From contig NZ_FNFX01000001.1 of assembly GCF_900100975.1 (NCBI RefSeq), positions 375,820 through 439,819 on the forward strand: 64,000 bases of DNA. The letters run 5' to 3'. The notes below the pieces were generated by a model that was not told where the DNA came from, made no database searches, and saw nothing but the letters and a program-made list of their open reading frames with translations. The translations under genes and the position numbers were made by a program. The stretch comes from Methylophilus rhizosphaerae. GTDB lineage: Bacteria > Pseudomonadota > Gammaproteobacteria > Burkholderiales > Methylophilaceae. Shown piece after piece: positions 1-9,021 of the stretch. Numbering within the stretch: the first letter of the stretch is position 1; the number at the start of each line of letters is the position of its first letter.

Positions 1-1
1 A

Positions 2-1210
2 GTGTTATTCGACGCAGCGCCCCAGGCTGGTGGCCGGGCACGTGGCATATTGCATGATCAGGCCGTCATCGATAATGGCCAGCACCTGTGCCTGGGGGCT
101 TACCATGCCACACTGGCCTTGCTACGCGAGGCTGACTTGAACGCAGAACAAGTTTTTACGCGTGTGCCATTGGCCTTGCATATGCACAATGGCCCGCAGC
201 GCATGTCCCTGGTCACACCGGCTTGCTTGCCCGCCCCGCTGCATGTGTTATGGGGACTGATGACTGCACGTGGCCTGGCCCTCACCGATAAATGGCACGC
301 CATACGCTGGATGCTGTCTTTAAAGAAACATGCGTTCAGGCTGACACAAGACATCACCGTTGAGTCGCTGCTCAAGCAAGGCCGGCAAACGGATACAGTG
401 ACCAGGATGTTATGGGAACCGTTATGCCTGGCGGCTTTAAATACGCCACTCGCGACGGCCAGCGCCCAGGTATTCCTGAATATATTGCATGACAGTTTTC
501 AACAGCGCCGGTCTGACAGTGACTTCCTGATTATCAAGTCCGACCTGTCCAGCACCTTGATTGAACCATTAATGGAGAAAGTTTCGGCACTAGGTGGCCA
601 GGTTTGCCTGCGCACAGCGGTTGTTTCGGTCAGACATGAAAGCGGGAAATGCATCGTGGAAACGGCACAAGCGCAACAGTCATTTGATGATGTCATTCTG
701 GCGGTCGGGCCACATCAGCTTAAAACCATCGTCAGTGGTTTGCCGCTACCATCATTCGATTACCAACCGATTACCACTGTCTATTTGCAATATCCTTCCG
801 CCACCCGGCTGCCCCATGCAGTGATGGGGCTTTGCCACGGCATCGCGCAATGGGCTTTTGATCGTGGTCCATGCTGCAACCAGCCAGGGCTGCTGGCCAT
901 TGTGATCAGCGCACATGGCCCACTGCCCAGCGATAAACTCCTATTGATCCGGCAGTGCATTACCGAATTAAACCAAGCCCTGTCAGCCTACGGCATGCAC
1001 CTGGACCAGCCTCCGCTCTGGACACAAGTCATTACCGAAAAACGCGCTACCTTCAGTTGTACGCCTGGCCTGCAACGGCCACACACCACGACGGTACAGC
1101 CGCATATTTACCTGGCAGGCGATTATATCGCCTGCCCTTATCCGGCCACCATCGAAAGCGCGGTGAGCAGTGGTTTCGCTGCTGCAGGGCAGCTATCAGC
1201 TGCTCATTAA
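2..1210 (+). CDS. hpnE: Squalene-associated FAD-dependent desaturase (HpnE-like), 5' truncated by window edge
   Basis: About 402 residues of a flavin amine-oxidoreductase/desaturase. The visible protein starts at the AAPQxGGRAR segment that follows the dinucleotide-binding beta-alpha-beta unit, so the GxGxxG and roughly 25-30 N-terminal residues lie outside the window. The C-terminal FAD-contact segment (LAGDYIACPYPATIESAVSSG) is intact. In the family, HpnE works with HpnC and HpnD to make squalene for hopanoids; no partner gene is visible here. The reading frame is open from the first base to the TAA at 1208. The family call is by motif recognition; a carotenoid-type desaturase is the main alternative. 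Confidence 0.8.
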   Translation: MLFDAAPQAGGRARGILHDQAVIDNGQHLCLGAYHATLALLREADLNAEQVFTRVPLALHMHNGPQRMSLVTPACLPAPLHVLWGLMTARGLALTDKWHAIRWMLSLKKHAFRLTQDITVESLLKQGRQTDTVTRMLWEPLCLAALNTPLATASAQVFLNILHDSFQQRRSDSDFLIIKSDLSSTLIEPLMEKVSALGGQVCLRTAVVSVRHESGKCIVETAQAQQSFDDVILAVGPHQLKTIVSGLPLPSFDYQPITTVYLQYPSATRLPHAVMGLCHGIAQWAFDRGPCCNQPGLLAIVISAHGPLPSDKLLLIRQCITELNQALSAYGMHLDQPPLWTQVITEKRATFSCTPGLQRPHTTTVQPHIYLAGDYIACPYPATIESAVSSGFAAAGQLSAAH

Positions 1211-1215
1211 ACCGC

Positions 1216-1247
1216 CGCTGTTAAAAGCGCTATCCGCTTTAACAGCG
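1216..1247. terminator. Stem-loop between convergent hpnE-like gene and radA
   Basis: A near-perfect inverted repeat (left arm 1216-1229, right arm 1235-1247, one bulged base, loop CTATC) lies between the TAA of the hpnE-like gene and the end of radA. The following U-run is weak on either strand, so it is a probable bidirectional terminator rather than a canonical one. Confidence 0.5.
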
Positions 1248-1267
1248 ACTTTAATACAGCTTGCCGA

Positions 1268-2623
1268 TTACCCACGTAGCAAATCGATTGCCTGCTCCAG
1301 TCGATCAATCGCATCAATATGCAACCCAGATACACCGCCTTTTGGCGCATTGGCTTTGGGGATGATGGCATGGGTGAATCCCAGTTTGGCCGCTTCTTTC
1401 AAACGTTCCTGACCGCGCTGCACCGGGCGCACCTCCCCGGCCAGGCCGACTTCACCGAATACAACTAACTTGTGAGGCAATGGTTTATTTTTGAGGGAGG
1501 AGACAATCGCCAGCAATACCGCCAGATCGACGGCTGGCTCACTGATTTTGACACCGCCGACCGCATTGATAAACACATCCTGGTCATAACAGGCCACACC
1601 GGCATGCCTATGCAGCACGGCCAGCAACATCGCCAGGCGGTTTTGTTCCAGGCCTACACACAGGCGCTTGGGGTTAGGTGCATGTGCGGTATCCACCAAT
1701 GCCTGAATCTCGACCAGTAAAGGTCGCGTACCTTCTTGCGTGACAGTGATACACGAGCCAGGCACGGGTGCGTCATGATGCGATAAAAACAATGCTGATG
1801 GATTGCTGACCTCGCGTAATCCCTTTTCGGTCATGGCGAACACGCCAAGCTCATTCACGGCGCCAAAACGGTTTTTAAAGGCGCGGATCAGGCGAAAACT
1901 CGAATTCTGGTCGCCTTCGAAGTAGAGCACGCTATCGACAATATGCTCCAGCACGCGCGGTCCGGCCAGCGAACCTTCCTTGGTGACATGGCCCACCAGT
2001 ATCATGCTGATACCCAGCTGCTTGGCGATACGCGTCAATTGCGCACTGCATTCACGTACCTGCGCGACCGAGCCTGGCGCAGACTGCAAAGCCTCGGAAT
2101 ACACGGTTTGAATCGAGTCGATCACCACCACATCCGGTTGATGCTGTTGTAGCACATGACTGATTTTTTCCAGATTGATCTCCGCCAGTACATCGACCTG
2201 GCTGGCATCCAGCCCCAGGCGTTTGGCACGCATGGCAATCTGCTGGGCCGATTCTTCACCGCTGATGTAAAACGCCTTCAGTTGCTGTGAAACTTTACAC
2301 ACGGTTTGTAGCAACAAGGTTGACTTGCCAATGCCGGGATCCCCACCAATCAGCACCACGCCACCCGCCACCAGGCCGCCACCCAATACGCGGTCAAACT
2401 CCAAGATACCCGTGGGCTGGCGCGACACATCCTGTGCTTCGACATCGGCCAGTTTCTGCAATTGCGCAGTGGGTGCCAGGCTGGCAAAACGGCTCTGGCT
2501 GGGGGCCTCAGGTACCGTTTCCACCAGGGTATTCCAGGCATGGCAACTCGGGCATTGACCTTGCCATTTTGGTTCAGCCGCACCGCATTCGGTACAGGTA
2601 TATTGTGTTTTTGCTTTAGCCAT
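1268..2623 (-). CDS. radA: DNA repair protein RadA
   Basis: 451 residues, the usual RadA length. An N-terminal four-cysteine zinc finger (C10, C13, C24, C27) is followed by a RecA-like ATPase with Walker A GGDPGIGKST (K100), the RadA-specific KNRFG motif near residue 250, and a C-terminal Lon-protease-like fold. RadA is a hexameric, DnaB-like branch-migration helicase that processes recombination intermediates in the cytoplasm. It lies five bases downstream of alr and continues the dnaB-alr-radA order on the minus strand. Confidence 0.95.
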   Translation of the reverse strand: MAKAKTQYTCTECGAAEPKWQGQCPSCHAWNTLVETVPEAPSQSRFASLAPTAQLQKLADVEAQDVSRQPTGILEFDRVLGGGLVAGGVVLIGGDPGIGKSTLLLQTVCKVSQQLKAFYISGEESAQQIAMRAKRLGLDASQVDVLAEINLEKISHVLQQHQPDVVVIDSIQTVYSEALQSAPGSVAQVRECSAQLTRIAKQLGISMILVGHVTKEGSLAGPRVLEHIVDSVLYFEGDQNSSFRLIRAFKNRFGAVNELGVFAMTEKGLREVSNPSALFLSHHDAPVPGSCITVTQEGTRPLLVEIQALVDTAHAPNPKRLCVGLEQNRLAMLLAVLHRHAGVACYDQDVFINAVGGVKISEPAVDLAVLLAIVSSLKNKPLPHKLVVFGEVGLAGEVRPVQRGQERLKEAAKLGFTHAIIPKANAPKGGVSGLHIDAIDRLEQAIDLLRG

Positions 2624-2628
2624 GGCAA

Positions 2629-3696
2629 TTAATCAATCACGTGCATGGGAACACGCGCGGTGACCGCGCACAGTAACTCGTAGCCTATGGTGCCACTCGC
2701 CTGCGCCACCGCATCCACTGGCACAAGATTGCCCCATAATTCTACCGGGCTGCCAATCCGGGCATCAGGAATATGTGTAATGTCTGCTGCCAGCATATCC
2801 ATGGATACGCGACCCAGAGTACGGGTCAGCACACCATTAACGGCAATCGGCGTACCGCTAGGGGCATGGCGTGGATAGCCATCGGCGTAACCGCAAGCCA
2901 CAATACCTACCCGGGTGACCGTGTCTGCCGTGAATAAACTGCCGTAACCTACACTTTCCCCAGCCTGGATTTCCTGTATGCCGATCACGCCAGATTGCAA
3001 GGTCATTACGGGTTTCAAGCCCAATGAAGCGGCTGTTTTTTCTGCAATGGGCGTCGCACCATATAGCATGATGCCGGGGCGTACCCAGTTCGCATGTGTC
3101 CGTGGCTGCTGGATCACCGCCGCAGAATTGGCCAGTGACCGCTGGTATGGTTGCGCATCCGTCACCCGTGCGACTGTGGCCATCGCTTGAGTCACGCCAT
3201 CAGGGACATCTGCATTGGCAAAGTGCGTCATCAGCACAATTTCACTGACATTGCCAGAACTGGCCAACTGATTCAGTGCATCCTGGTAGTCCGCAGGCTG
3301 AAAACCCAGGCGATGCATGCCGCTATCCAGCTTCAGGTAAGCGCGAACGGGGATATTGACCTGGTAATCAAGTAGCCATTGCAGTTGGCCGTGATGGGAA
3401 ACCACGATATCCAGCTGGTAGCGATCCACTAGCGCCATCTCTTCAGCCGAAAAAATACCTTCCAGCAACAAGATGGGATGCTGATAGCCAGCCTCGCGCA
3501 ATGCCACAGCTTCACTGATATTCAGCACTGCAAACGCATCGGTTTCTTTCAAGCCGCGCGCGGCATTGAGCAGGCCATGACCGTAAGCATTGGCCTTGAC
3601 CACGGCAATCACCCTGGAATGCGGTGCATAACGCCTGACTTGCGCCAGGTTATGCGCCAGTGCGGTTTCCGAAATATGGGCAACAATAGGACGCAT
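2629..3696 (-). CDS. alr: Alanine racemase
   Basis: 355 residues. The PLP-binding lysine is K34 in VVKANAYGHG, and the second catalytic base is the tyrosine of SVGYGS in the C-terminal beta domain. It interconverts L- and D-alanine for peptidoglycan. It sits between dnaB (11 bases upstream) and radA (5 bases downstream), all on the minus strand, an arrangement common in betaproteobacteria and suggesting co-transcription. Confidence 0.95.
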   Translation of the reverse strand: MRPIVAHISETALAHNLAQVRRYAPHSRVIAVVKANAYGHGLLNAARGLKETDAFAVLNISEAVALREAGYQHPILLLEGIFSAEEMALVDRYQLDIVVSHHGQLQWLLDYQVNIPVRAYLKLDSGMHRLGFQPADYQDALNQLASSGNVSEIVLMTHFANADVPDGVTQAMATVARVTDAQPYQRSLANSAAVIQQPRTHANWVRPGIMLYGATPIAEKTAASLGLKPVMTLQSGVIGIQEIQAGESVGYGSLFTADTVTRVGIVACGYADGYPRHAPSGTPIAVNGVLTRTLGRVSMDMLAADITHIPDARIGSPVELWGNLVPVDAVAQASGTIGYELLCAVTARVPMHVID

Positions 3697-3707
3697 GCTA
3701 ATGCTCG

Positions 3708-5090
3708 TTAATATTCATCCGGCATATATGCAGCGTTCGCATAGTCTGCGAAACGGGTATGCGCACCCATAAAGGTCAGGCGCACGCGGCCAATCGGGCC
3801 GTTACGCTGTTTGGCAATGATAATCTCGGCGGTGCCTTTCTCGGCACTATCCGGGTTGTAATATTCGTCACGGTAGACGAACATAATCAAGTCGGCATCC
3901 TGTTCGATAGCACCTGATTCACGCAAGTCACTCATGACCGGACGCTTGTCCGGACGCTGGTCCACACTGCGGTTAAGCTGCGAAATTGCGATCAGCGGGA
4001 CATTGAGCTCTTTGGCCAGTGCTTTCAATGAGCGTGAAATCTCGGAAATCTCGGTGGCACGGTTCTCGCCCGCCCGACCAGCCGGTGAAGTCATTAACTG
4101 CAAATAGTCGATGACAATCAGGCCCAGCTCGCCGGTCTGCCTGTGCAAACGGCGTGCACGCGCACGTACATCGAAGCTGCTCAAGCCCGCACCCTCATCG
4201 ATATAAATCGGCGCTTCGTTCAGCTTACCTAACGCAGTCGTGAGTTTCTCCCAGTCCTCGTCTTCGAGGTTACCGTTACGCATTTTGTGCTGGTCCAGGC
4301 GGCCAATCGAGCCGATCATACGCGTGGTCAGCTGTGTGGCACCCATCTCCATGGAGAAAATGGCTACCGCTTTATTGGTGTCCAGCGCCACGTTCTCGGC
4401 AATATTGATCGCAAATGCCGTTTTACCCATGGATGGACGGCCGGCAATAATCACCATATCCCCCCCCTGCAGGCCGGAAGTCATGGAATCGAGGTCGGTA
4501 AAGCCGGTTGGGATGCCGGTCACATCAGAATGGTTTTCGCGTGAATACAGGTAGTCAATGCGGTCAGCCACTTGCGGCAGCAAAACCTGCATCCCCAGAA
4601 AGCCCTGGCTCTTGCGGTTACCACCTTCGGCAATCTGGAAAATCTTGGCTTCCGCCTCATCCAGCAATTGCTGCGCATCGCGGCCATTGGGCTGATAGGC
4701 ACTTTCGGCAATATCCGTACCCACTATCACCAGCTGGCGCATGACAAAACGCTCATGCACAATTTCTGCATAGCGACGGATATTGGCCGCTGTGGGAGTA
4801 TTTTGCGCCAACGCACCCAGGTAGGCCACACCACCGACCGTGGTCAGTTCACTGCTGTTTTCCAGCGATTCGGCCACAGTGACAATATCGGCTGGCTGGT
4901 TGCGTTCAATCAGGCGGGCGATATGCTCGTAAATCAGCTTGTGGTCATGCTGGTAAAAATCCTGGGGGGCCAGGATATCGGCAATCTTGTCCAGCGCTTC
5001 GTTGTCCAGCAACAAACCACCCAGCACGGACTGCTCGGCTTCGATGGAATGCGGGGGGAGTTTGAGATATTCTAGTTGTTCGTCAGCCAT
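3708..5090 (-). CDS. dnaB: Replicative DNA helicase DnaB
   Basis: 460 residues. The N-terminal domain opens with the conserved PPHSIEAEQSVLGGLLLDN block; the C-terminal RecA-like helicase has Walker A GRPSMGKT (K223), the Walker B stretch LIVIDYLQLM, and the AISQLNR and DLRESGAIEQDAD motifs. It is the hexameric 5'-3' helicase of the replisome, loaded by DnaC-type loaders and contacted by primase. The ATG at 5090 matches the expected N-terminus, but no Shine-Dalgarno sequence precedes it; a perfect TATAAT lies only six bases upstream (see the regulatory entry). Confidence 0.97.
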   Translation of the reverse strand: MADEQLEYLKLPPHSIEAEQSVLGGLLLDNEALDKIADILAPQDFYQHDHKLIYEHIARLIERNQPADIVTVAESLENSSELTTVGGVAYLGALAQNTPTAANIRRYAEIVHERFVMRQLVIVGTDIAESAYQPNGRDAQQLLDEAEAKIFQIAEGGNRKSQGFLGMQVLLPQVADRIDYLYSRENHSDVTGIPTGFTDLDSMTSGLQGGDMVIIAGRPSMGKTAFAINIAENVALDTNKAVAIFSMEMGATQLTTRMIGSIGRLDQHKMRNGNLEDEDWEKLTTALGKLNEAPIYIDEGAGLSSFDVRARARRLHRQTGELGLIVIDYLQLMTSPAGRAGENRATEISEISRSLKALAKELNVPLIAISQLNRSVDQRPDKRPVMSDLRESGAIEQDADLIMFVYRDEYYNPDSAEKGTAEIIIAKQRNGPIGRVRLTFMGAHTRFADYANAAYMPDEY

Positions 5091-5096
5091 CCGGCG

Positions 5097-5102
5097 ATTA
5101 TA
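5097..5102 (-). promoter_or_regulatory. -10-like TATAAT six bases before the dnaB ATG
   Basis: On the minus strand TATAAT-CGCCGG-ATG reads directly into dnaB. If this hexamer is a true -10 box, transcription would begin at or next to the A of the start codon, giving a leaderless message. No good -35 hexamer is visible 16-18 bases upstream. The same spacing recurs at rmuC (13314-13319). Confidence 0.4.
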
Positions 5103-5250
5103 CCGAAAAGCGAATCGTCGTTTTCGTGTTTTAAAATTTACTCTGTCTGAAGGTGGGTAAAACTGAACTGATTTTCAATCAAGGATGTAAGTATTCAGTT
5201 TGAGACAGCAAATGGAATATGGAATCTCTACTGATTTCTGATACTTTCTT

Positions 5251-5550
5251 TTTCGCCTTTAGGCGAGTGACTTTCTGGTGTTTGTCCCACAGAAAGTAAC
5301 CACAACCAACGCAGTGTTGCGGCGTAGGCTAACCTTTAGGTTAAGCCATGCAATGGCGGCCGTAGCCAAAGAGGAGCACACCCACCATCACGGCCTGACG
5401 GCTCCCTTGCGTTGCTCACCAAAATAAGCGGTCGCGAAAGTCCTAGTCCGAGCAACGCAGGGAACAAGCGGAAGTTGGGGTGTCCTGCTCTTTGCCTTCT
5501 TTCTTATGGGCAAGCATAAGTAAGAAAGAATGGTCGCCGTAAAGGCGAAA
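5251..5550. repeat. Palindromic intergenic repeat element (~300 bp)
   Basis: Occupies most of the 568-base gap between dnaB and the rplI operon. It is bounded by a perfect 11-bp terminal inverted repeat (TTTCGCCTTTA at 5251-5261, TAAAGGCGAAA at 5540-5550). It holds an internal inverted repeat (5403-5417 with 5450-5463, one base missing), a 6-bp hairpin extended by mismatched pairs (5499-5508 with 5515-5528), and the ACTTTCT / AGAAAGTAACC pair near its left end. The layout resembles the dispersed ACTTTC...AGAAAGTAACC intergenic repeats I know from beta- and gammaproteobacteria. No credible ORF lies inside. The flanks at 5103-5250 and 5551-5610 hold nothing I recognise. Confidence 0.6.
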
Positions 5551-5610
5551 TAAATGCCTAATCAACCCAGCAAGGTAATCAATAACAACTGCACTCTGAA
5601 CAAGAAAAAC

Positions 5611-5637
5611 AAAAAAGGCTACCGAAGTAGCCTTTTA
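5611..5637 (-). terminator. Rho-independent terminator of the rpsF-rplI operon
   Basis: On the minus strand a 10-bp stem AAAAGGCTAC / GTAGCCTTTT with a TTCG tetraloop runs into six T residues, 22 bases after the rplI stop codon. UUCG-capped stems with a U-tract are classic intrinsic terminators. Confidence 0.9.
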
Positions 5638-5658
5638 ATATGTGTAGAGAATCTTAAA

Positions 5659-6108
5659 TTAAGCTTCAGCAACCACAGTCACAGTGATATCTACGACAAC
5701 ATCATGGTGCAGTGCAACACTCACAGCAGATTCGCCGATGGTTTTCAGTGGGCCATTTGGCAGACGCACTTCAGATTTCTTCACATCATGGCCTTGTGCC
5801 TGTAAACCGGCAGCGATGTCCATATTGGTGACGGAACCGAACAGGCGACCGTCCACACCGGCTTTTTGAGCCACTGTCAGTACGAAACCAGCCAGTTTTT
5901 CGCCACGTGCCTGTGCCGCAGCCAACAGGTCAGCCTGTTGTTTTTCCAGCTCGGCACGTTGTGCAGCAAAGACAGCCTTGTTGGCTTCTGTGGCACGTTT
6001 GGCTTTACCTTGCGGGATCAGGAAGTTACGGCCGTAACCGTCTTTCACTTTCACCACGTCGCCCAGGGAGCCCAGGTTTGCTACTTTTTCCAGTAAAATT
6101 ACTTGCAT
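5659..6108 (-). CDS. rplI: 50S ribosomal protein bL9
   Basis: 149 residues, the standard bL9 length. The N-terminal domain [22 protein letters not shown] with the [13 protein letters not shown] motif binds 23S rRNA at the base of the L1 stalk; the long connecting helix and the C-terminal domain are complete. A strong AGGAG precedes the ATG. Last gene of the rpsF-priB-rpsR-rplI operon and followed by its terminator. Confidence 0.97.
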   Translation of the reverse strand: MQVILLEKVANLGSLGDVVKVKDGYGRNFLIPQGKAKRATEANKAVFAAQRAELEKQQADLLAAAQARGEKLAGFVLTVAQKAGVDGRLFGSVTNMDIAAGLQAQGHDVKKSEVRLPNGPLKTIGESAVSVALHHDVVVDITVTVVAEA

Positions 6109-6129
6109 GTTATTCTCCTAAGCCGCCGA

Positions 6130-6363
6130 TTAACCTGGGTGTTTGTCTGTGTAAGGCATCAGTGCCAGGAAACGTGCGCGTTTAACCGCAGTTGTCAGTT
6201 GGCGCTGGTATTTAGCCTTGGTACCAGTCATACGGGCTGGAATGATTTTGAAGTTTTCGGACACGAAATCCTTCAACAGATCCACGTCTTTGTAATCAAC
6301 TTCTTTGATGCCTTCTGCACTGAAACGGCAGTAACGGCGGCGTTTGTACATATCTCTTGCCAT
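6130..6363 (-). CDS. rpsR: 30S ribosomal protein bS18
   Basis: 77 residues. The [11 protein letters not shown] start, the [14 protein letters not shown] block and the RITGTK-like segment (here [25 protein letters not shown]) identify bS18, a small-subunit platform protein that pairs with bS6. It begins immediately after priB (adjacent coordinates) in the usual rpsF-priB-rpsR-rplI order. Confidence 0.96.
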   Translation of the reverse strand: MARDMYKRRRYCRFSAEGIKEVDYKDVDLLKDFVSENFKIIPARMTGTKAKYQRQLTTAVKRARFLALMPYTDKHPG

Positions 6364-6672
6364 TTAAAACTCCTTCAATTCTGTATGCTGTATTAGCTGT
6401 ATCTCTTGTATATGCATGACCACTTGTGTGCTTTTTGCACTACGCTGTGCCAGGAAGCCTTTGGCCTTGATCTTATCTCCGCTTTGCAATGCAAGACCGG
6501 CTTTTTCACCAATCAGCACTGCCGGTAACTGGCACTGCACTTTACGATTCAGGCCGGCTTCTTGCTGCTCTGAATCATGTTGCAACTGCAAACGCAACAA
6601 GGGTAACCCGGCCGGTGTATAGCGTAACGGTTCAATGGTTTGCACCGTCGCTGCAATCACCAGCGTATTCAC
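6364..6672 (-). CDS. priB: Primosomal replication protein PriB
   Basis: 102 residues forming a single OB fold related to SSB: N-terminal NTLVIAATVQTIEPLRYTPAGLPLLRLQLQHDSEQ, then a QCQLPAVLIGEKA strand. PriB stabilises the PriA-DNA complex at stalled forks. Its place between rpsF and rpsR is diagnostic, since short SSB-like genes there in beta- and gammaproteobacteria are priB. Confidence 0.9.
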   Translation of the reverse strand: MNTLVIAATVQTIEPLRYTPAGLPLLRLQLQHDSEQQEAGLNRKVQCQLPAVLIGEKAGLALQSGDKIKAKGFLAQRSAKSTQVVMHIQEIQLIQHTELKEF

Positions 6673-6677
6673 AACGA

Positions 6678-7052
6678 TTAGGCGGCTGCCTCAGTCGTGG
6701 CTGCAGGTGCATCACCCACGATGGTTTTGGATTTTTCCTCTTTCATCATCGGGCTTGGTGCAGTCACTGCTGTTTTAGTCGAGATAGTCAGGTGACGTAA
6801 TACAGCATCGTTAAATTTGAAGCCGTGCTCCAACTCTTCCAGCACTTCCTGGCTCACTTCGATGTTCATCAATACGTAGTGGGCTTTGTGTACTTTCTGA
6901 ATTGGGTAGGCGAGTTGACGACGGCCCCAGTCTTCCAGACGGTGGATGTTGCCGCCATTGCCGGTGATTTGTGCGCGGTAACGCTCAATCATCGCAGGCA
7001 CTTGTTCACTCTGGTCCGGGTGAACAATAAACACGATTTCATAGTGTCGCAT
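6678..7052 (-). CDS. rpsF: 30S ribosomal protein bS6
   Basis: 124 residues. It starts [25 protein letters not shown] and carries the [14 protein letters not shown] and [10 protein letters not shown] motifs of bS6. The C-terminal tail is rich in Ala, Lys and Thr and is presumably disordered. The ATG follows a GGAGATC ribosome-binding site. First gene of the operon. The gap at 7053-7178 should hold its promoter, which I could not place with confidence. Confidence 0.96.
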   Translation of the reverse strand: MRHYEIVFIVHPDQSEQVPAMIERYRAQITGNGGNIHRLEDWGRRQLAYPIQKVHKAHYVLMNIEVSQEVLEELEHGFKFNDAVLRHLTISTKTAVTAPSPMMKEEKSKTIVGDAPAATTEAAA

Positions 7053-7178
7053 GTGATCTCCTTACGGTTATCAGCCACCCCGAATGCGAGTCAGGTGTGG
7101 CAAGGTTGAAAAACAGGGGATTATAAACTGGAAATTGTGCTTTAATCAAGCACTTATGCAAAAGACGATGAGTGCAGC

Positions 7179-7514
7179 CTAATGATCAGGAGGATTGATC
7201 TCCAGACTTTTATCCTCTTTAGGCAGGTAGTAAGGGTCCGCCACATAGCCCGGCCCTTTCATAATGATAATCACCAGCAACCCTATCATCAGGGCGCCGA
7301 TAAAAAACCAGAATGTAAACAGCAAACCGAGAAACAGTGAAGTGCGTTCAAGATTCTGTGCCAGCAGATCGCCCTGCTGCCACCATGTATACATAATCGG
7401 TGCAGCAAATAGCAGGGTTCCCAGCAACCACCATTTAGGCAGTTTCTTTAACAATTGCCACTCTTTGTGGCTGGGATAACGCACACTATTCGGAAGCTTG
7501 TTCAGGATACCCAT
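7179..7514 (-). CDS. Small two-helix inner-membrane protein, function unknown
   Basis: About 111 residues from the preferred ATG (MGILNKLPNSVRYPSHKEW); an in-frame ATG at 7553 would add 13 residues, but neither start has a strong ribosome-binding site. Two hydrophobic helices are visible (WWLLGTLLFAAPIMYTWW and LFLGLLFTFWFFIGALMIGLLVIII), separated by a short polar loop, with a charged, proline-containing C-terminus (GYVADPYYLPKEDKSLEINPPDH). I do not recognise a named family. Single gene, pointing away from the EpsA-like regulator. Confidence 0.65.
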   Translation of the reverse strand: MGILNKLPNSVRYPSHKEWQLLKKLPKWWLLGTLLFAAPIMYTWWQQGDLLAQNLERTSLFLGLLFTFWFFIGALMIGLLVIIIMKGPGYVADPYYLPKEDKSLEINPPDH

Positions 7515-7784
7515 ACTTAACTCTACTGCTGACTTGTCACACTTTGACCGCATAAAGCATCATTTATTCATTTTAATCCATATTCCCTATAAAAAAGCTG
7601 AATGACGCCCATGAAAATATCGCATATCATCTTTAATAGCCTGTTTCACTGCTGGTTTATGCCCGGGAGCCATCTGCCGGGGAAAGATAAATTAAAGAAG
7701 AACCACCATGCTGCCGTAAACGAAGTAAACCATGAATGTCTATGGACAATGCTGTCCTGCGCTGAATAACTTTGAGGTAACTTC

Positions 7785-8564
7785 ATGCTGACACAACAAA
7801 AACAGGCGCCCTGGGAGGGAGTCCTGCATGCCATCCAGCACTCGTATGCCATTAAGCGCCATGCCGATTTTTTCAGCTGGCTGAAACAAGACATCCACCC
7901 GCTGATGCGGCATGACATCCTGCTCGCAACCTGGGGAAACTTCAATACGGGTGAGCTCGGCTTTGATGTCACTTCATCGCTGCCTGACGTCACCACGCAA
8001 CGCCTGCTGCAGGATTCCGCCATTGTGAACTACCTCATGTGCAATCTGTATAAACGCTGGCTTGAGAACGACGAAAAATGGTATGTGGTCAACCGTTTTG
8101 ATGCCAGCGGCATACATAGTCAATCGCCTAACCCGTTTACCCAGCAACTGATCAAAATGCATTCATTACTGGTATATGGCGTGCGTGATACGCGTCGCCA
8201 GGCAGATTGCATTTATGTTTTTTTTGACCGCACGCGTGAATTTCATGTGCCTGATCAATTACTGGGCATGATTATGCCGCACCTGGATGCCGCCATCCGC
8301 CGCATCGAACACCTGAAACCGATTGTCAAAGATGAAGACCTGCTGGATACCATGGCCCAAGGCAGTCTATCTGACCGCGAGCAGGAAATCCTGCACTGGG
8401 TGCGCAGTGGTAAGACCAACCTGGAAATTGGCATGATCCTGAATATCAGCGCCAATACGGTTAAAAACCACCTCAAACGTATTTTCCAGAAACTGGATGT
8501 CTCTTGCCGGGCGCAAGCTGTGGCCAAAACAGGCGTGTTCAGCGGCATGCCCAAACCAAGCTAG
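7785..8564 (+). CDS. LuxR-family transcriptional regulator, EpsA-like
   Basis: 259 residues. The C-terminal GerE/LuxR helix-turn-helix is complete (LSDREQEILHWVRSGKTNLE, then IGMILNISANTVKNHLKRIFQKLDV). The N-terminal roughly 180 residues, opening with HAIQHSYAIKRHADFFSWL, match what I recall of EpsA, the regulator linked to methanolan exopolysaccharide and exosortase B loci in methylotrophs. No exopolysaccharide or exosortase gene lies in the window, so it would act at a distance. The start is supported by GAGGTAAC 3 bases before the ATG. The 231-base upstream gap (7554-7784) holds no convincing promoter. Confidence 0.75.
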   Translation: MLTQQKQAPWEGVLHAIQHSYAIKRHADFFSWLKQDIHPLMRHDILLATWGNFNTGELGFDVTSSLPDVTTQRLLQDSAIVNYLMCNLYKRWLENDEKWYVVNRFDASGIHSQSPNPFTQQLIKMHSLLVYGVRDTRRQADCIYVFFDRTREFHVPDQLLGMIMPHLDAAIRRIEHLKPIVKDEDLLDTMAQGSLSDREQEILHWVRSGKTNLEIGMILNISANTVKNHLKRIFQKLDVSCRAQAVAKTGVFSGMPKPS

Positions 8565-8578
8565 TTAGAAACACACCC

Positions 8579-9016
8579 TCAATCGCGCCCGGTAAAACGC
8601 TGGATATCACGCATCTGGCGCTTGGTGGGCCTGCCCATACCACGGTCACGCCCGGCATATTGATCCGCACCGCTTTCCTTGAGCTGTTGCCGTATCCGCA
8701 CACTGTCTTCAGTTTCACGATAGAGGAGCGCCGCTTCCGGTGCTCCACGCCGCACATTACTCAAGGCCAGCACTTCCACTTCAATCTGCATGTCCTTGTT
8801 TTTGATACCGACCAGCATCCCTGGTTTCATCTCCCTGGCATTCTTTGCCCGGTCACCATCAATACGCACCTTGCCGCTATCAACCGCATCCGCCGCCAGG
8901 CTACGGGTTTTAAAAAAGCGCGCGGCCCACAGCCATTTATCAAGGCGACAACTATTCTCTTCGTCATCATCCGGCTGCGTTTTTTTATCCTGCTTTTTGT
9001 TGTGTGACCTGGCCAT
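8579..9016 (-). CDS. hslR: Heat-shock protein 15 / S4-domain RNA-binding protein
   Basis: 145 residues. An S4 RNA-binding domain begins at RLDKWLWAARFFKTRSLAADAVDSGKV and is followed by a basic tail (GRPTKRQMRDIQRF) typical of HslR/Hsp15. The family binds 50S subunits carrying stalled nascent chains and helps recycle them. It is the last gene of the rmuC-moaD-moaE-lon-like run, starting five bases after the protease stop codon, and converges on the EpsA-like gene with a 14-base gap. Confidence 0.9.
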   Translation of the reverse strand: MARSHNKKQDKKTQPDDDEENSCRLDKWLWAARFFKTRSLAADAVDSGKVRIDGDRAKNAREMKPGMLVGIKNKDMQIEVEVLALSNVRRGAPEAALLYRETEDSVRIRQQLKESGADQYAGRDRGMGRPTKRQMRDIQRFTGRD

Positions 9017-9021
9017 AAGAT

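Noticed and set aside
5554-5805. Plus-strand open frame running from the repeat flank into rplI
   Set aside because: It contains the rplI terminator and then runs antisense to rplI; no coding signal.
7602-7769. 55-codon plus-strand ORF ending 15 bases before the EpsA-like gene
   Set aside because: No ribosome-binding site, unremarkable composition (many His, Asn, Lys and Cys) and no recognisable domain; it fits a chance frame in the regulator's leader. Conservation could change this view.
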